Source of the DNA: HGM12998 sp900756495
Lineage (GTDB): Bacteria > Bacillota > Clostridia > Oscillospirales > Oscillospiraceae
Assembly (NCBI GenBank): GCA_958477305.1
Contig: CAUEFI010000012.1
Location: 1-64,000, forward strand
Direction: 5' to 3'
Length of the DNA: 64,000 nt
This document shows positions 44,750 to 53,688 of this stretch, piece after piece (position 1 is the first letter of the stretch; each line of letters opens with the position of its first letter). Position numbers and translations under genes: made by a program. The notes beneath the pieces are model-generated. The model did no database searches, was not told where the DNA came from, and saw only the letters and a program-made list of their open reading frames with translations.

Positions 44750-45535
44750 ATGAGCCTGATGATCAGCACCAAGAGCTTTCAGGGCGACGCCGGAACGGCG
44801 GCGCGCGCCCGGCAGATGCTTGTGCTGGCCAACCGCGTGCTGGCCAACCAGGGTGTGGTAGACGCCTATGGCCACGTCAGCATCCGCAACCCCGAAAATC
44901 CCGATACCTTTTTTATCTCCCGGGCCATGTCCCCGGAATTCGTCACCGAGGCCGACCTTCTGGAGCTGGATCTGGAGGGGGCGGTCGTCACCCCCGGCAC
45001 CGCTATGAAGCCCTTTGGGGAGCGGGTCATCCACTCCTCCATCTACAAGGTCCGGCCCGACGTGCAGGCCGTCTGCCACGCCCACCCCCACGAGATCATC
45101 CCCTTTACGGCCTGCGACTTCCCCCTGCGCAGCGTGTACCACTCCAACTGCACCTTCTACGACGGTATCCCAGTCTACCGGGATCTGGAGCCCTCCTCCG
45201 GCCTGCACATTGTGACTCCCGCGGAAGGGGAGCGGATGGCCGAAACCCTGGGGGACAAGCGCGGGGTTCTCATCCGCAACCACGGCGTTGTAGTGGTGGG
45301 CGAGAGCCTGCCCCGGGTCCTCTATTCCTCCATCACGCTGCGGGACGGGGCCAAGATCCTCCTGAACACCCTGGCGCTGGGCCTGGAGCCCCACTATATC
45401 AGCGAGGAGGAGGCGCGCCGGTGTACGGAAATTCAGTTCGGCGAGGTGGGCCTTGCCCGTGGCTGGAATTACTGGTGCACCAAGGCCAAGGAGGCCTTTC
45501 CCGACATTGCGGACATCCCCCACGCCAGCGGCTGA
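44750..45535 (+). CDS. Class II aldolase/adducin-family enzyme
   Basis: 261 residues with the zinc histidines of the family (VCHAHPHEIIPFTAC, and IRNHGVVVVGES further on) and the N-terminal NQGVVDAYGHVSIRNPENPDTFFIS. Members cleave or decarboxylate sugar phosphates and hydroxy acids; the exact substrate is not readable. It lies 52 bases ahead of a MatC-like carrier gene, so the pair may take up and degrade an organic acid or sugar acid. GAGGA nine bases upstream of ATG 44750. Confidence 0.87.
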   Translation: MSLMISTKSFQGDAGTAARARQMLVLANRVLANQGVVDAYGHVSIRNPENPDTFFISRAMSPEFVTEADLLELDLEGAVVTPGTAMKPFGERVIHSSIYKVRPDVQAVCHAHPHEIIPFTACDFPLRSVYHSNCTFYDGIPVYRDLEPSSGLHIVTPAEGERMAETLGDKRGVLIRNHGVVVVGESLPRVLYSSITLRDGAKILLNTLALGLEPHYISEEEARRCTEIQFGEVGLARGWNYWCTKAKEAFPDIADIPHASG

Positions 45536-45587
45536 ACGCTCTACTAGACGATATGCACGTCCGAACTGATATGAAAGGAGCTTTTCC

Positions 45588-46874
45588 ATGTCAACAGCCA
45601 ATATCATAATCCTGTTGTCCATCGTGGTCGCCGTTGCCCTCGGCTATAAGCTCAAAATCAACATCGGTCTCTTCGCCATCGCTTTCGCGTTCCTCCTCGG
45701 CTGCTTCCTGGCCGGCTTCTCCCCCAGTAAGGTCATGAACGAATGGCCCCTCAAGCTCTTCTTCCAGATGTTCACCGTCACCTTCTTCTACGCTTTCGCC
45801 CAGCAGAACGGCACGCTGGAGCTCATCGCCCGCAATTTGGTCTACTCGGTGCGCAGAATCCCCTGGCTCATTCCTATCGTCATCTGGATCGTCACCGCCG
45901 TGTTGGCCGGTATCGGCCCCGGATCGGTGGCAATGTTCCTGTGCCTCGCCCCCCTGATTATGCAGATTATCAATGAGACCAAAGTCCACCCGGCTCTGGG
46001 GGCGGTTATTCTGGTCACCGGCGCCAGCGGCGGCGCCTGGAGCCCCATCGCCGTCAACGGCATTACCACCGCCGGCCTCATCGAACAGGCGGGCTACTCC
46101 GCCGAACAGGCCGCCGCCTACGGAGTCGCCGTATGGCGCAACGTATTGACCGCCTGCGCCCTGCTCTTTCTCATCTGCTACTTCATCTTCCGTGGTTTCA
46201 GGGCCAAGCCCAGCAATATGGACAAGCCGGAACCCTTTAACCGGAAACAGATTACCACCATGGCGCTCATTCTCCTGATGCTCCTCATCATCGTAGTGCC
46301 CAACGTCCTCAAGGGGATTACCGGCAACGCCGCCATCGCAGCCTTTGCAGGCAAGCTGGACATCACCTTCCTGGCCGTAATTCTCGCCATTGTTGGAATG
46401 ATTTTAAAGATTGGCGACGAGAAAAAGGCCCTGGCCAGCGTCCCCTGGCATACCATCCTGATGATGTGCGGCGTGGGCATGCTCATCGGCGTGGCCTCCC
46501 AGGCGGGTGCGCTGGAGTATCTCTCCAGCTACATCGGAGAGAATTTCAACCCCGCGGCCGTCCCCTTCGCCGTCTGCCTGGTGGCGGGCGTGATGTCCTT
46601 CTTCTCCAGTACCATGGGCGTGGTCCTACCCACCCTGTACCCCCTGGTCTTCGCCATCTGCACCCTGTCGGGAGCCGACCCGGTGGTGCTCTTTTCCGTC
46701 ATTCCCATCGCAGCCTGCCTCACCGGTATCTCCCCGGTCTCCCTGGCCGGAGGCCTGGCGCTGGCCAACACCGACGAGGACAAGCGCAACCGCATGTTTT
46801 TCACCCTTATCCTCTGCGCCGTGGGCTTTCTTGTCTATGTGCTGCTGGCCACTGCCGTCCATCTTATTCACTAG
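45588..46874 (+). CDS. MatC-like carrier of the ion-transporter (IT) superfamily
   Basis: 428 residues, about twelve membrane segments. The opening STANIIILLSIVVAVALGYKLKINIGLFAIAFAFLLG is the MatC N-terminal pattern, associated with dicarboxylate (malonate) carriers; VTGASGGAWSPIAVNGITTAGLIEQ and SSTMGVVLPTLYPLV are the two hairpin regions of the fold. Cation-coupled organic anion import is inferred. Its stop TAG lies in the CTAG that begins the palindromic element at 46871, so the end of the gene has been set by that element. Confidence 0.85.
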   Translation: MSTANIIILLSIVVAVALGYKLKINIGLFAIAFAFLLGCFLAGFSPSKVMNEWPLKLFFQMFTVTFFYAFAQQNGTLELIARNLVYSVRRIPWLIPIVIWIVTAVLAGIGPGSVAMFLCLAPLIMQIINETKVHPALGAVILVTGASGGAWSPIAVNGITTAGLIEQAGYSAEQAAAYGVAVWRNVLTACALLFLICYFIFRGFRAKPSNMDKPEPFNRKQITTMALILLMLLIIVVPNVLKGITGNAAIAAFAGKLDITFLAVILAIVGMILKIGDEKKALASVPWHTILMMCGVGMLIGVASQAGALEYLSSYIGENFNPAAVPFAVCLVAGVMSFFSSTMGVVLPTLYPLVFAICTLSGADPVVLFSVIPIAACLTGISPVSLAGGLALANTDEDKRNRMFFTLILCAVGFLVYVLLATAVHLIH

Positions 46875-47038
46875 GGCTTGTTTGAACATTGGCGATGTGT
46901 CCAGCGGCGAGGAGTTTTGGGCCGCTGGCAAGCAATTTTTCCGCAGGAATCCTGGCGGATTTCAAGGAAAAATTGTGCCGTCCAGCGGGCAAAAGGACCG
47001 CCGGTTGGGCATGTTGACATTTTTCAAACAAGTCCTAG
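46871..47038. repeat. Dispersed palindromic element, copy B
   Basis: 168-base imperfect palindrome with terminal repeats CTAGGGCTTGTTTGAA and (reverse) CTAGGACTTGTTTGAA, 15 of 16 matching. The two halves pair over most of the length. It resembles copy A at 18126-18250. Ends in CTAG on both sides, like a 4-base target duplication. No reading frame within is credible; the element looks like a MITE. Confidence 0.85.
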
Positions 47039-47072
47039 CTCCCTCGCTCTTTTTGTTCCGGATTTTCCTGCG

Positions 47073-47108
47073 GCAAGAGGCCGCGCCCAGTCGGGCGCGG
47101 CCTCTTGC
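47073..47108 (-). terminator. cutC terminator
   Basis: Perfect 16-bp arms 47073-47088 and 47093-47108, AGTC loop, just past the stop at 47114. Confidence 0.85.
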
Positions 47109-47113
47109 ACGTT

Positions 47114-47857
47114 TTACTTCTCCAGTTGGGAGAGCAGGCTTTTTACTCTTGTCTGATCGGTCACGGAATACTGGTCCTCCGGCGGATAGAGCGCACCGCC
47201 AAAATGGATCTCCGGATTTCCCTGACAGGAGGGGTCAATCCGGCGCGAGCCGGCTGAGGCATGGATCTGCGTGCAGCCTGTCCTGGCGATCACCTCGTTG
47301 ACATTGGCAGGGCGAATGCCGCCGCCCGGTAAGATTTGAATGCGTCCGGCCGCGCGCTCATGCATCTCCCGGATCGTCCCGGCCCCAAATAAAACGGAGG
47401 GCGCCTGCCCGCTGGTCAGGACCCGGGTAAAGCCCAGCTCCACCAGGGTATCCAGAGCTGCGCGCCAATCGGGAGTCACATCTATAGCCCGGTGAAAGAC
47501 AGTCTCCATCCCCCGGGCCGCCTCCAGCAGGATTTTACAGCGCCCGGAATCTACCGTGCCGTCGGGACGGAGCACGCCGAAGACCACGCCCTCCACGTCG
47601 GCCGCCGCAAAGGCGCGCACATCGTGAACCATCCCCTCGAACTCCCGCTCGGTATAGCAGAAGCCCCCCTCCCGGGGGCGGACCATAGCCATGATGGGAA
47701 TGCCGGCTTTTCTGGCCGCTTCTACCGCCCCCAGGCTTGGGGTGAGCCCGCCCAGAAACATACCGGAATTGAGCTCTACCCGGTCTGCTCCCGCAGCCTT
47801 GGCTTCATAGACGTCGTCCACTGATCCGCAGCAAATTTCCAATGTGATATTTCTCAT
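47114..47857 (-). CDS. cutC: CutC-family protein
   Basis: 247 residues, TIM-barrel: MRNITLEICCGSVDDVYEAKAAGADRVELNSGMFLGGLTPSLG, PIMAMVRPREGGFCYTE and the later FTRVLTSGQAP and ILPGGGIRPANV. Named for copper tolerance in E. coli, but the role is uncertain and may be catalytic. The ATG at 47857 has GAGGAGGT seven bases upstream. Divergent from the transglutaminase gene through a perfect dyad. Confidence 0.9.
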   Translation of the reverse strand: MRNITLEICCGSVDDVYEAKAAGADRVELNSGMFLGGLTPSLGAVEAARKAGIPIMAMVRPREGGFCYTEREFEGMVHDVRAFAAADVEGVVFGVLRPDGTVDSGRCKILLEAARGMETVFHRAIDVTPDWRAALDTLVELGFTRVLTSGQAPSVLFGAGTIREMHERAAGRIQILPGGGIRPANVNEVIARTGCTQIHASAGSRRIDPSCQGNPEIHFGGALYPPEDQYSVTDQTRVKSLLSQLEK

Positions 47858-47865
47858 ACCAAGCA

Positions 47866-47927
47866 CCTCCTCTTTTGGGGCTATGATAGCACAAATATTT
47901 ATGCTATCATAGCCCCAAAAGAGGAGG
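47866..47927. promoter_or_regulatory. Perfect 26-bp dyad between divergent cutC and transglutaminase genes
   Basis: Arms 47866-47891 and 47902-47927 are exact complements, with a 10-base AT-rich centre. Each arm contains a GAGGAGG ribosome site for its own gene and a TATGAT -10-like box, so the gene starts are mirror images. Start codons are at 47857 (minus) and 47935 (plus). Confidence 0.93.
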
Positions 47928-47934
47928 AACTCCT

Positions 47935-49911
47935 ATGCATCCTTATCTGACATTCATCCGTGAAAATCTCCCCGCCGACTGGGCGGAATACCCCCGCGCA
48001 CTTTTGGAGGAGTTTTCCGAGCACGCCCGCATGCTCCGCGAGACCGTCCCCTGGTGCGCCGCGCTCTCCGACTACGACTTTCTCCACTACGTTCTCTGCC
48101 CCAGAGTCAATGACGAGGACCTCTCCTCTCACCGGCCTCTCTTCCACGCCCTGCTGTGGCCCCGGATAAAGGCACTTCCACAGGAGCAGGCCATCCAAGC
48201 CGTCAATCTCTGGTGCGCCGAGGAGGCGTCCTATGAGGCTCAGGACGACCGGACCGCGTCCCCCATGACGGTTTTTCGCTGTGCCAGCGGGCGCTGCGGG
48301 GAGGAGTCTGCCTTTCTGGTGGCGGCGCTGCGCAGCGTGGGGATAGCCGCCCGGCAGGTCTACGCTCCCCGTTGGTCCCACTGCGACGACAACCACGCCT
48401 GGGTGGAGGTCCTGTGCGAGGGGCGCTGGCGTTTCCTGGGCGCCTGCGAACCCGAACCCATTTTAGACCGCGGCTGGTTCAATACTGCAGCCAGCAGGGC
48501 TATGGCCGTCCGCTCCCGAACCTTCGAGGATGGGAAGACCGTCTTTCACTTTCACACCGGGCGCTATGCCAACACCGTATCCCGGACCTTCCAGGCCGCT
48601 CCCGGTGCAGAGATCCGCCTCCAGGTCCTCAACGAAGCCTCTTTTCAGACCATCGCCATTCTCACTGCAGGGCCGGACGGAACGGCCTCTATGGAGCTGG
48701 GGATAGGCGATATCCATGTGGCGGAGTGCGAGGCCGGCCCGGACACCGACTGGATCGATTTTGATTTTCACGCCCCCGGCTCCACTCCGGTAAATCCCGC
48801 CCCGCTCAGTGAGGAACAGAAGACCAGGCGGGCGGCCGTGCTGTCTGAGGCCCGGGAGAAGCGGAGGGCCAAGCGCGCAGCTTGGCCAAAAGGAGATCCC
48901 CTGCTGGAGGACGCCAAAGGAAACTGGCGCGAGATCGCCGCCTTTCTCAAGCGGGATGCCAACCCCTACCGCCGCCTCCTGTTGGAGTCCCTCTCAAAAA
49001 AGGACCTGCGGGACGCCACTGCGGAGCTTCTGGAGTTTCACCTGAACCGCGCCGCTCCCTTTGCCGGCCGGTACCCCGATGCAGTCTACGTCCCCTATCT
49101 TCTCTGTCCGCGGGCCGCCTGCGAACGGCTGACCGCCTGGAAGGTTCCTCCGAACGCCGTGGCCGCCCTGCGCTCCAGAGGCATTCCCGCACGCTTCCGC
49201 CCTCTGGACGGAGCACTGGAGGTATGGAACGGCTCAGACTTTGTGCCTGAGACTCCAGAGGAGACCGGCACCGCGGTTTTTCTGCGGAAGGGGGGCGACG
49301 ACCTGCGGTACCGGCAGACTTGGTCCCTGTCCCGCTGGTCCGAGGGGGCATGGACCACCCTGACGCTTCCGGACTGCGCCTGGAGCGGAAAGCGCTGCCA
49401 AGTCCGTCTCCCCGCCGGGCGCTACCGGGCGATTACTTCCGTCCGCCTCCCCTCAGGGGATCAGCAGGCCTCTATGAAGGTCTTTACCGTGGAGCCGGGA
49501 GAGCGGCTGGAGGTGCCTCTCCGTCTGCGGCGTCCCAGTTTGGGCGATCTGCTCTTCCACCGGGAGCTTCCGCTCCCCGGCCTGTGCCCCCGTACGGGAC
49601 GCCCCGCCATGCTGCTCTGGCTGGATCCGGGAGCCGAGCCTACGGAACATGTCTGCAACGAGCTGAAGGCGGCGGCGCACCGGCTGCACGCCCTGCCCCT
49701 TGATGTGGTAAAATTTCTTCCCGGCAGGGATTGGTCTTTTCAGGTGGAGACCCTCGCCCGGCACTTCACTCTGGATCCTGAGCGCCCACCCCTGCTGATC
49801 CTCTGTGATCGGACAGGCTCCGCCGTATGGGCAGGAGGCGGGTATAACGTAGGCATGGTGAGCCAGGCTCTGGACCTGGCCCAGCGCATCTGTGAGGAGG
49901 AATATCTGTGA
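47935..49911 (+). CDS. Large transglutaminase-fold protein with redoxin-like C-terminus
   Basis: 658 residues, no signal peptide. The transglutaminase core has Cys121 (SGRCGEESAFLVAAL), His154 (CDDNHAWVEV) and, where the family usually has an aspartate, a GACEPEP segment that puts a glutamate (about Glu172) in place. A long middle region follows, with basic segments. The end (about 560-658, RPAMLLWLDPGAEPTEHVCNELKAA, then PPLLILCDRTG) resembles a thioredoxin-like fold without a CxxC. The gene overlaps the nitroreductase downstream by four bases. Substrate unknown. Confidence 0.85.
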   Translation: MHPYLTFIRENLPADWAEYPRALLEEFSEHARMLRETVPWCAALSDYDFLHYVLCPRVNDEDLSSHRPLFHALLWPRIKALPQEQAIQAVNLWCAEEASYEAQDDRTASPMTVFRCASGRCGEESAFLVAALRSVGIAARQVYAPRWSHCDDNHAWVEVLCEGRWRFLGACEPEPILDRGWFNTAASRAMAVRSRTFEDGKTVFHFHTGRYANTVSRTFQAAPGAEIRLQVLNEASFQTIAILTAGPDGTASMELGIGDIHVAECEAGPDTDWIDFDFHAPGSTPVNPAPLSEEQKTRRAAVLSEAREKRRAKRAAWPKGDPLLEDAKGNWREIAAFLKRDANPYRRLLLESLSKKDLRDATAELLEFHLNRAAPFAGRYPDAVYVPYLLCPRAACERLTAWKVPPNAVAALRSRGIPARFRPLDGALEVWNGSDFVPETPEETGTAVFLRKGGDDLRYRQTWSLSRWSEGAWTTLTLPDCAWSGKRCQVRLPAGRYRAITSVRLPSGDQQASMKVFTVEPGERLEVPLRLRRPSLGDLLFHRELPLPGLCPRTGRPAMLLWLDPGAEPTEHVCNELKAAAHRLHALPLDVVKFLPGRDWSFQVETLARHFTLDPERPPLLILCDRTGSAVWAGGGYNVGMVSQALDLAQRICEEEYL

Positions 49912-50636
49912 ACGAAGTCATACGTCAGCTGATGGAGCGTACATCTACCCGCGCCTTTGAGGACCGGCCCATCCCTCCGGAGGACAAGTCCCTCATCTTA
50001 CAGGCGGCGGCAGCGGCTCCTACCGCAGGCAATCAACAGCTTTATACCGTACTGGATATCACCGATCCGGCCCTTCGGGATACGCTGGCCGTGACCTGTG
50101 ACAACCAGCCGTTCATCGCCAAGGCTCCAATGGTGCTCATCTTCTGCGCCGACTGCCAGAAGTGGTATGACGCATTTCGCCTGGCAGGCTGCGATCCCCG
50201 GGCACCCGGCGCAGGCGATCTGCTGCTGGCGGTAAGCGACGCCAACCTTGCCGCCCAGAACGCCGTAACCGCGGCCTGGAGCCTGGGCATCGGAACCTGC
50301 TACATCGGGGATATCATGGAGCAGTGCGAAACGCACCGGAGGCTGCTCCATCTGCCCCCCTATGTCTTCCCCGCCGCCATGGCCGTCTTCGGCTACCCCA
50401 CCTCTCAGCAGAAAAGCCGCCCCAAGCCCGAACGGCAGGACCTCTCTCATATCGTCCACGAAAACGGCTACCGCTCCATGGATGCATCCGAACTGAAGGA
50501 GGCCCTCTCCTACAAAGCCGGGGTGCGGCCCTACGAGGAGTGGATCGCCGCCTTTTGCGCCCGAAAGTACAACTCCGCCTTCTCCAGGGAGATGACCCGC
50601 TCGGTGGAGACGTATCTCCAGGCGTTCCGTCCATAA
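49908..50636 (+). CDS. Nitroreductase-family FMN enzyme
   Basis: 242 residues, GTG start with GAGGAGG seven bases upstream and overlapping the stop of the previous gene. N-terminal ERTSTRAFEDRPIPPEDKSLILQAAAAAPTAGNQQL, central DANLAAQNAVTAAWSLGIGTCYIGDI. FMN-binding, NAD(P)H-dependent reductase of nitro or quinone compounds by family; natural substrate unknown. Co-translation with the transglutaminase suggests a shared role. Confidence 0.92.
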   Translation: MNEVIRQLMERTSTRAFEDRPIPPEDKSLILQAAAAAPTAGNQQLYTVLDITDPALRDTLAVTCDNQPFIAKAPMVLIFCADCQKWYDAFRLAGCDPRAPGAGDLLLAVSDANLAAQNAVTAAWSLGIGTCYIGDIMEQCETHRRLLHLPPYVFPAAMAVFGYPTSQQKSRPKPERQDLSHIVHENGYRSMDASELKEALSYKAGVRPYEEWIAAFCARKYNSAFSREMTRSVETYLQAFRP

Positions 50637-50666
50637 GAGGGCGGAACGCCTCAGGCTGCAAGATCA

Positions 50667-50706
50667 GGGGGAGCCCCGCCGGACATGAGTCCGGCGGGGC
50701 TCCCCC
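50667..50706. terminator. Bidirectional terminator between nitroreductase and hydrogenase genes
   Basis: Perfect 17-bp arms 50667-50683 and 50690-50706, between two convergent stops. Confidence 0.85.
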
Positions 50707-50716
50707 CTCAATGTAC

Positions 50717-52138
50717 CTATGCGCCCTCTACCGCTTCGGCAATGGTCCTCTCCTTTGCCTCTTTTGCATGGCGGACCACATCGGCCTGGTTCCTGGGACT
50801 GCGGATGAGCACTCCCGCGCCCTGAACGCAGCCGCCGTCGCAGGCCATACCCTCGATAAAATTGCAATCCCCAAGTCCTCTGGCCGCCTTCATCAGCGCC
50901 GTTCTGCACTCTGAGATGCCGCTGCAGGCCGTTGGGCAGAGCGTGAACTGCTCCTCCGTCACCCCTCGCTCCTTGAGCGCCTGTGCCACCGCCGCCGATA
51001 CGCCGCCGCTGTGTGCAAAGGAGCGTCCATAACCGCTGGCCTGGTCCAAAGGCTCCTCTTCCAAAGCCGTGATGTCGATATCCCGGGCCTCAAACAGGGG
51101 ATACAGCTCCTCAAAGGTCAGGACACAGTCCACCGCTCCCATGGTTTTTCCCATCTGGAATTCTTTTTTCTTTGCCACACAGGGGCCGATAAACACAACC
51201 TTGCAGCCGGGATCCTTTTCTTTGAGCCACCGCCCTGTCATCACCATAGGCGACGGCGTCTGGGAGATCAGCTCCGCCTGTTCGGGGTAACACTTTTCCA
51301 CATAGTCCACAAAGGCGGGACAGCAGGACGAGGCCAGTCTCCCCTTCTCCAGCAGCTCGCCGGACTCCTCCTTTGCCACCATATCGGCGCCCAGCGCCAC
51401 CTCCGCCACGCCGTAAAACCCCAGCTTTTTCAGCCCTGCCACTACCTGCCCCAGCGTGGCGGGCGCAAACTGCCCGGCGATGGATGGGGCAACGGCGGCG
51501 TAAACATGATAGCACCACCGCTCCGAGCCCTTAAGCATCTGGATGACGTCTACAAGAAAGGACTTATCCATAATGGCCCCAAAGGGGCACTGGTAAATAC
51601 AGGTACCGCAGGAGATGCATTTAGCGGGATCGATGGCGGCCTTCTTGTCCGGTCCCATGGAGATGGCGTTTCCCTTGCAGCCCCGCTCGCACGGGCGCTG
51701 ATTCTTTTCAATGGCCCCGTAAGGACAGGCGGAGAGACACTTGCCGCAGGTAATGCACTTGCTGTGGTCAATCTGCGCCCTGTGGTTCACCACTGAGATG
51801 GCCCCCTTTGGGCAGGTATGGACACAGCGGGTGGCTATACAGCCGCGGCAGGCAGGTCCCACAGTAATCTCCGTCACCGGACACTCATCGCACGCGATGG
51901 GCAGCACTTCAACCATGGCCGGATTTGACTTGTCTCCCCCCATGGCCAGCTTGACCCGCTGGCTGATAATGGCCCGCTCTTTATAAATACAGCAGCGCAT
52001 CTTGGCCTCAGGGCCCGGAATGATCTGTTCTGGAATATCCAGAATCCCGGTCTGGAGCCGGTCCTCCCAGGCCAGACGGGCCACTGAGCGTAGCACATCA
52101 GCCTTCAGCTCCTGGACTCTGGTCTCAAATTCGCGCAT
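50717..52138 (-). CDS. Monomeric [FeFe] hydrogenase, group B-like
   Basis: 473 residues: iron-sulfur ferredoxin-like region with several CxxCxxC clusters (about 83-185), then the H-cluster domain. Its three signatures are SSCCPAF (Cys at about 272-273), GPCVAKKKE (about 318-326) and EGMACDGGC (about 429-437). The spelling (CCPAF rather than TSCCPxW, AKKKE) and the extra upstream cysteines fit the group B relatives of Clostridia rather than the bifurcating group A enzymes. Start ATG at 52138 has AGGAGG. A Rex-like operator and a consensus promoter precede it. Confidence 0.88.
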   Translation of the reverse strand: MREFETRVQELKADVLRSVARLAWEDRLQTGILDIPEQIIPGPEAKMRCCIYKERAIISQRVKLAMGGDKSNPAMVEVLPIACDECPVTEITVGPACRGCIATRCVHTCPKGAISVVNHRAQIDHSKCITCGKCLSACPYGAIEKNQRPCERGCKGNAISMGPDKKAAIDPAKCISCGTCIYQCPFGAIMDKSFLVDVIQMLKGSERWCYHVYAAVAPSIAGQFAPATLGQVVAGLKKLGFYGVAEVALGADMVAKEESGELLEKGRLASSCCPAFVDYVEKCYPEQAELISQTPSPMVMTGRWLKEKDPGCKVVFIGPCVAKKKEFQMGKTMGAVDCVLTFEELYPLFEARDIDITALEEEPLDQASGYGRSFAHSGGVSAAVAQALKERGVTEEQFTLCPTACSGISECRTALMKAARGLGDCNFIEGMACDGGCVQGAGVLIRSPRNQADVVRHAKEAKERTIAEAVEGA

Positions 52139-52156
52139 GTCAGCGCCTCCTAATTT

Positions 52157-52178
52157 ATCGTTAATTTTTTAACGATAT
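52157..52178. promoter_or_regulatory. Rex-like operator at the hydrogenase start site
   Basis: Perfect dyad TATCGTTAA-TTTT-TTAACGATA (52157-52165, 52170-52178), containing GTTAA-N4-TTAAC, the core of the Rex (NADH-responsive repressor) site. It overlaps the expected transcription start. Confidence 0.7.
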
Positions 52179-52180
52179 GA

Positions 52181-52209
52181 TTTTACACGATTCCACCCCC
52201 CCTGTCAAT
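52181..52209 (-). promoter_or_regulatory. Promoter of the [FeFe] hydrogenase gene
   Basis: Minus strand TTGACA (52204-52209), 17-base spacer, TAAAAT (52181-52186). The Rex-like dyad lies directly downstream of the -10. Confidence 0.85.
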
Positions 52210-52320
52210 TCAAACTATTTGCCAGATTTGGCGGCATTGCTTTGACGACGGAAAAGTTTACACTGCACAGGCTAAATATCGCTTGCACATCGCAGCCTCC
52301 GCCAGGCCGGAGGACGGAAT

Positions 52321-53688
52321 TTACTCTGACACAGCATCTCCTGTGCGGCTGATTTTTTGATAAAAGCGCAGCGCAACAACAAGCGAGATCGCATCGACAA
52401 TGGGCTGAACGGCCATACAGCCGTATATCGGTATGATACCATCCATCAGAAACAGCAGCGGGATATCAAGCACACCCTTCCGCAGAATCGAACATATCAG
52501 GGATTCCTTGACCCTGCCCATCGCCTGAAACTGAATGATCATCGGATAGCACAGCGACATCAGCGGCATCGCCACCACCATAATCCTTAGGAAGGACGCG
52601 CTATAGGCAATGGTCGCCGCGTCTTCGATAAAAAAGCCCGCCAGGAGAGGTGCAAATATCTCATAGCACACCAGGCACAGTACAGAAAATCCAAAGGAGA
52701 TCAAACAGCCGAAGCAGAACGCCTCATGTCTGCGTTTTTGATTGCCCGCCGCATAGTTATACGCCAGCAGCGGAAGCAGGCCGTTTGCCACCCCAATGGA
52801 GAAATAAAGCGGAAGCTGATCAAGCTTTTTTACAATGCCGAGTCCCGCAACCGCCTCCGTCTCATAGCCGGAAACAAACTTTGCCTGTGCCGCGACGGCA
52901 ACCACGGTCAGAGCATACTGTACGGCTGAGGGAAAACCGATGGAGATAATTTTGAAAAGATAGCTGCGCATATATCTCAGGTTTTTCGGATGAATGGTAA
53001 CCACACCCGCCCTGCGTTTTATGAAGATATAACACAAAAAATAGCCTGCTGCAATCAGGTTTGAGATAGCTGTTGCCATACCGGCTCCAGCGGCGCCGTA
53101 CCCGAGAAAGCGCGGCAGAACGAACAGCGGATCAAGCACGATGTTTATAACGCCGCCCAGGGATACGCCCAGCGAGGCCGTTACCGCGCTGCCCTCAGCG
53201 CGCACGAGATTGGCGAGCAGCGTATTCAGGATGGTTGCCGGGCCGCCCGCGATAATCACCCACTTGGCATAGTCAAACGCAATTGCATAAGTGCTCTCCG
53301 TCGCACCGCACAAATGCAGAATCGGATCGGCCAAAAGCCAAAAGATCAGCGAGAAGGCCGCCGCACTTGCAAGGCCCCCCCAAAACGAGATCGCTGAGAC
53401 CCGCCTGGCCCGCTCAACTTTCCTCTGGCCCAGCGATCGGGCGATCATGCTGGCTCCCCCCACCCCAAACAGGTTGGATATGGCGGTCAGCATCACGAAG
53501 GAGGAAGAGACCACCGTAATGGCCGCAGTCTGATTCGGGTCGTTGAGCATGCCGACAAAATAGGTATCCGCCAGATTGTAGATCAAAACGATCATCTGGC
53601 TTGCAATGGCAGGAACCGCCTGTCTGCACACCGCTTTTTTGACGGGCATCTTCTCAAAGACGAACGTCTTATCATAAGTACCGGACAT
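52321..53688 (-). CDS. MATE-family efflux transporter
   Basis: 455 residues, twelve membrane helices in two MatE halves (IASQMIVLIYNLADTYFVGMLND; second half from about 240). Likely Na+ or H+ coupled export of drugs or metabolites. The start overlaps the end of the marR gene (17 bases), so both are one operon under the repressor's control. Confidence 0.92.
   Translation of the reverse strand: MSGTYDKTFVFEKMPVKKAVCRQAVPAIASQMIVLIYNLADTYFVGMLNDPNQTAAITVVSSSFVMLTAISNLFGVGGASMIARSLGQRKVERARRVSAISFWGGLASAAAFSLIFWLLADPILHLCGATESTYAIAFDYAKWVIIAGGPATILNTLLANLVRAEGSAVTASLGVSLGGVINIVLDPLFVLPRFLGYGAAGAGMATAISNLIAAGYFLCYIFIKRRAGVVTIHPKNLRYMRSYLFKIISIGFPSAVQYALTVVAVAAQAKFVSGYETEAVAGLGIVKKLDQLPLYFSIGVANGLLPLLAYNYAAGNQKRRHEAFCFGCLISFGFSVLCLVCYEIFAPLLAGFFIEDAATIAYSASFLRIMVVAMPLMSLCYPMIIQFQAMGRVKESLICSILRKGVLDIPLLFLMDGIIPIYGCMAVQPIVDAISLVVALRFYQKISRTGDAVSE

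Noticed and set aside
46878..47301. Short frames inside the palindromic element and opposite cutC
   Set aside because: The element is a palindrome and the frames stop or change family immediately; no ribosome site.
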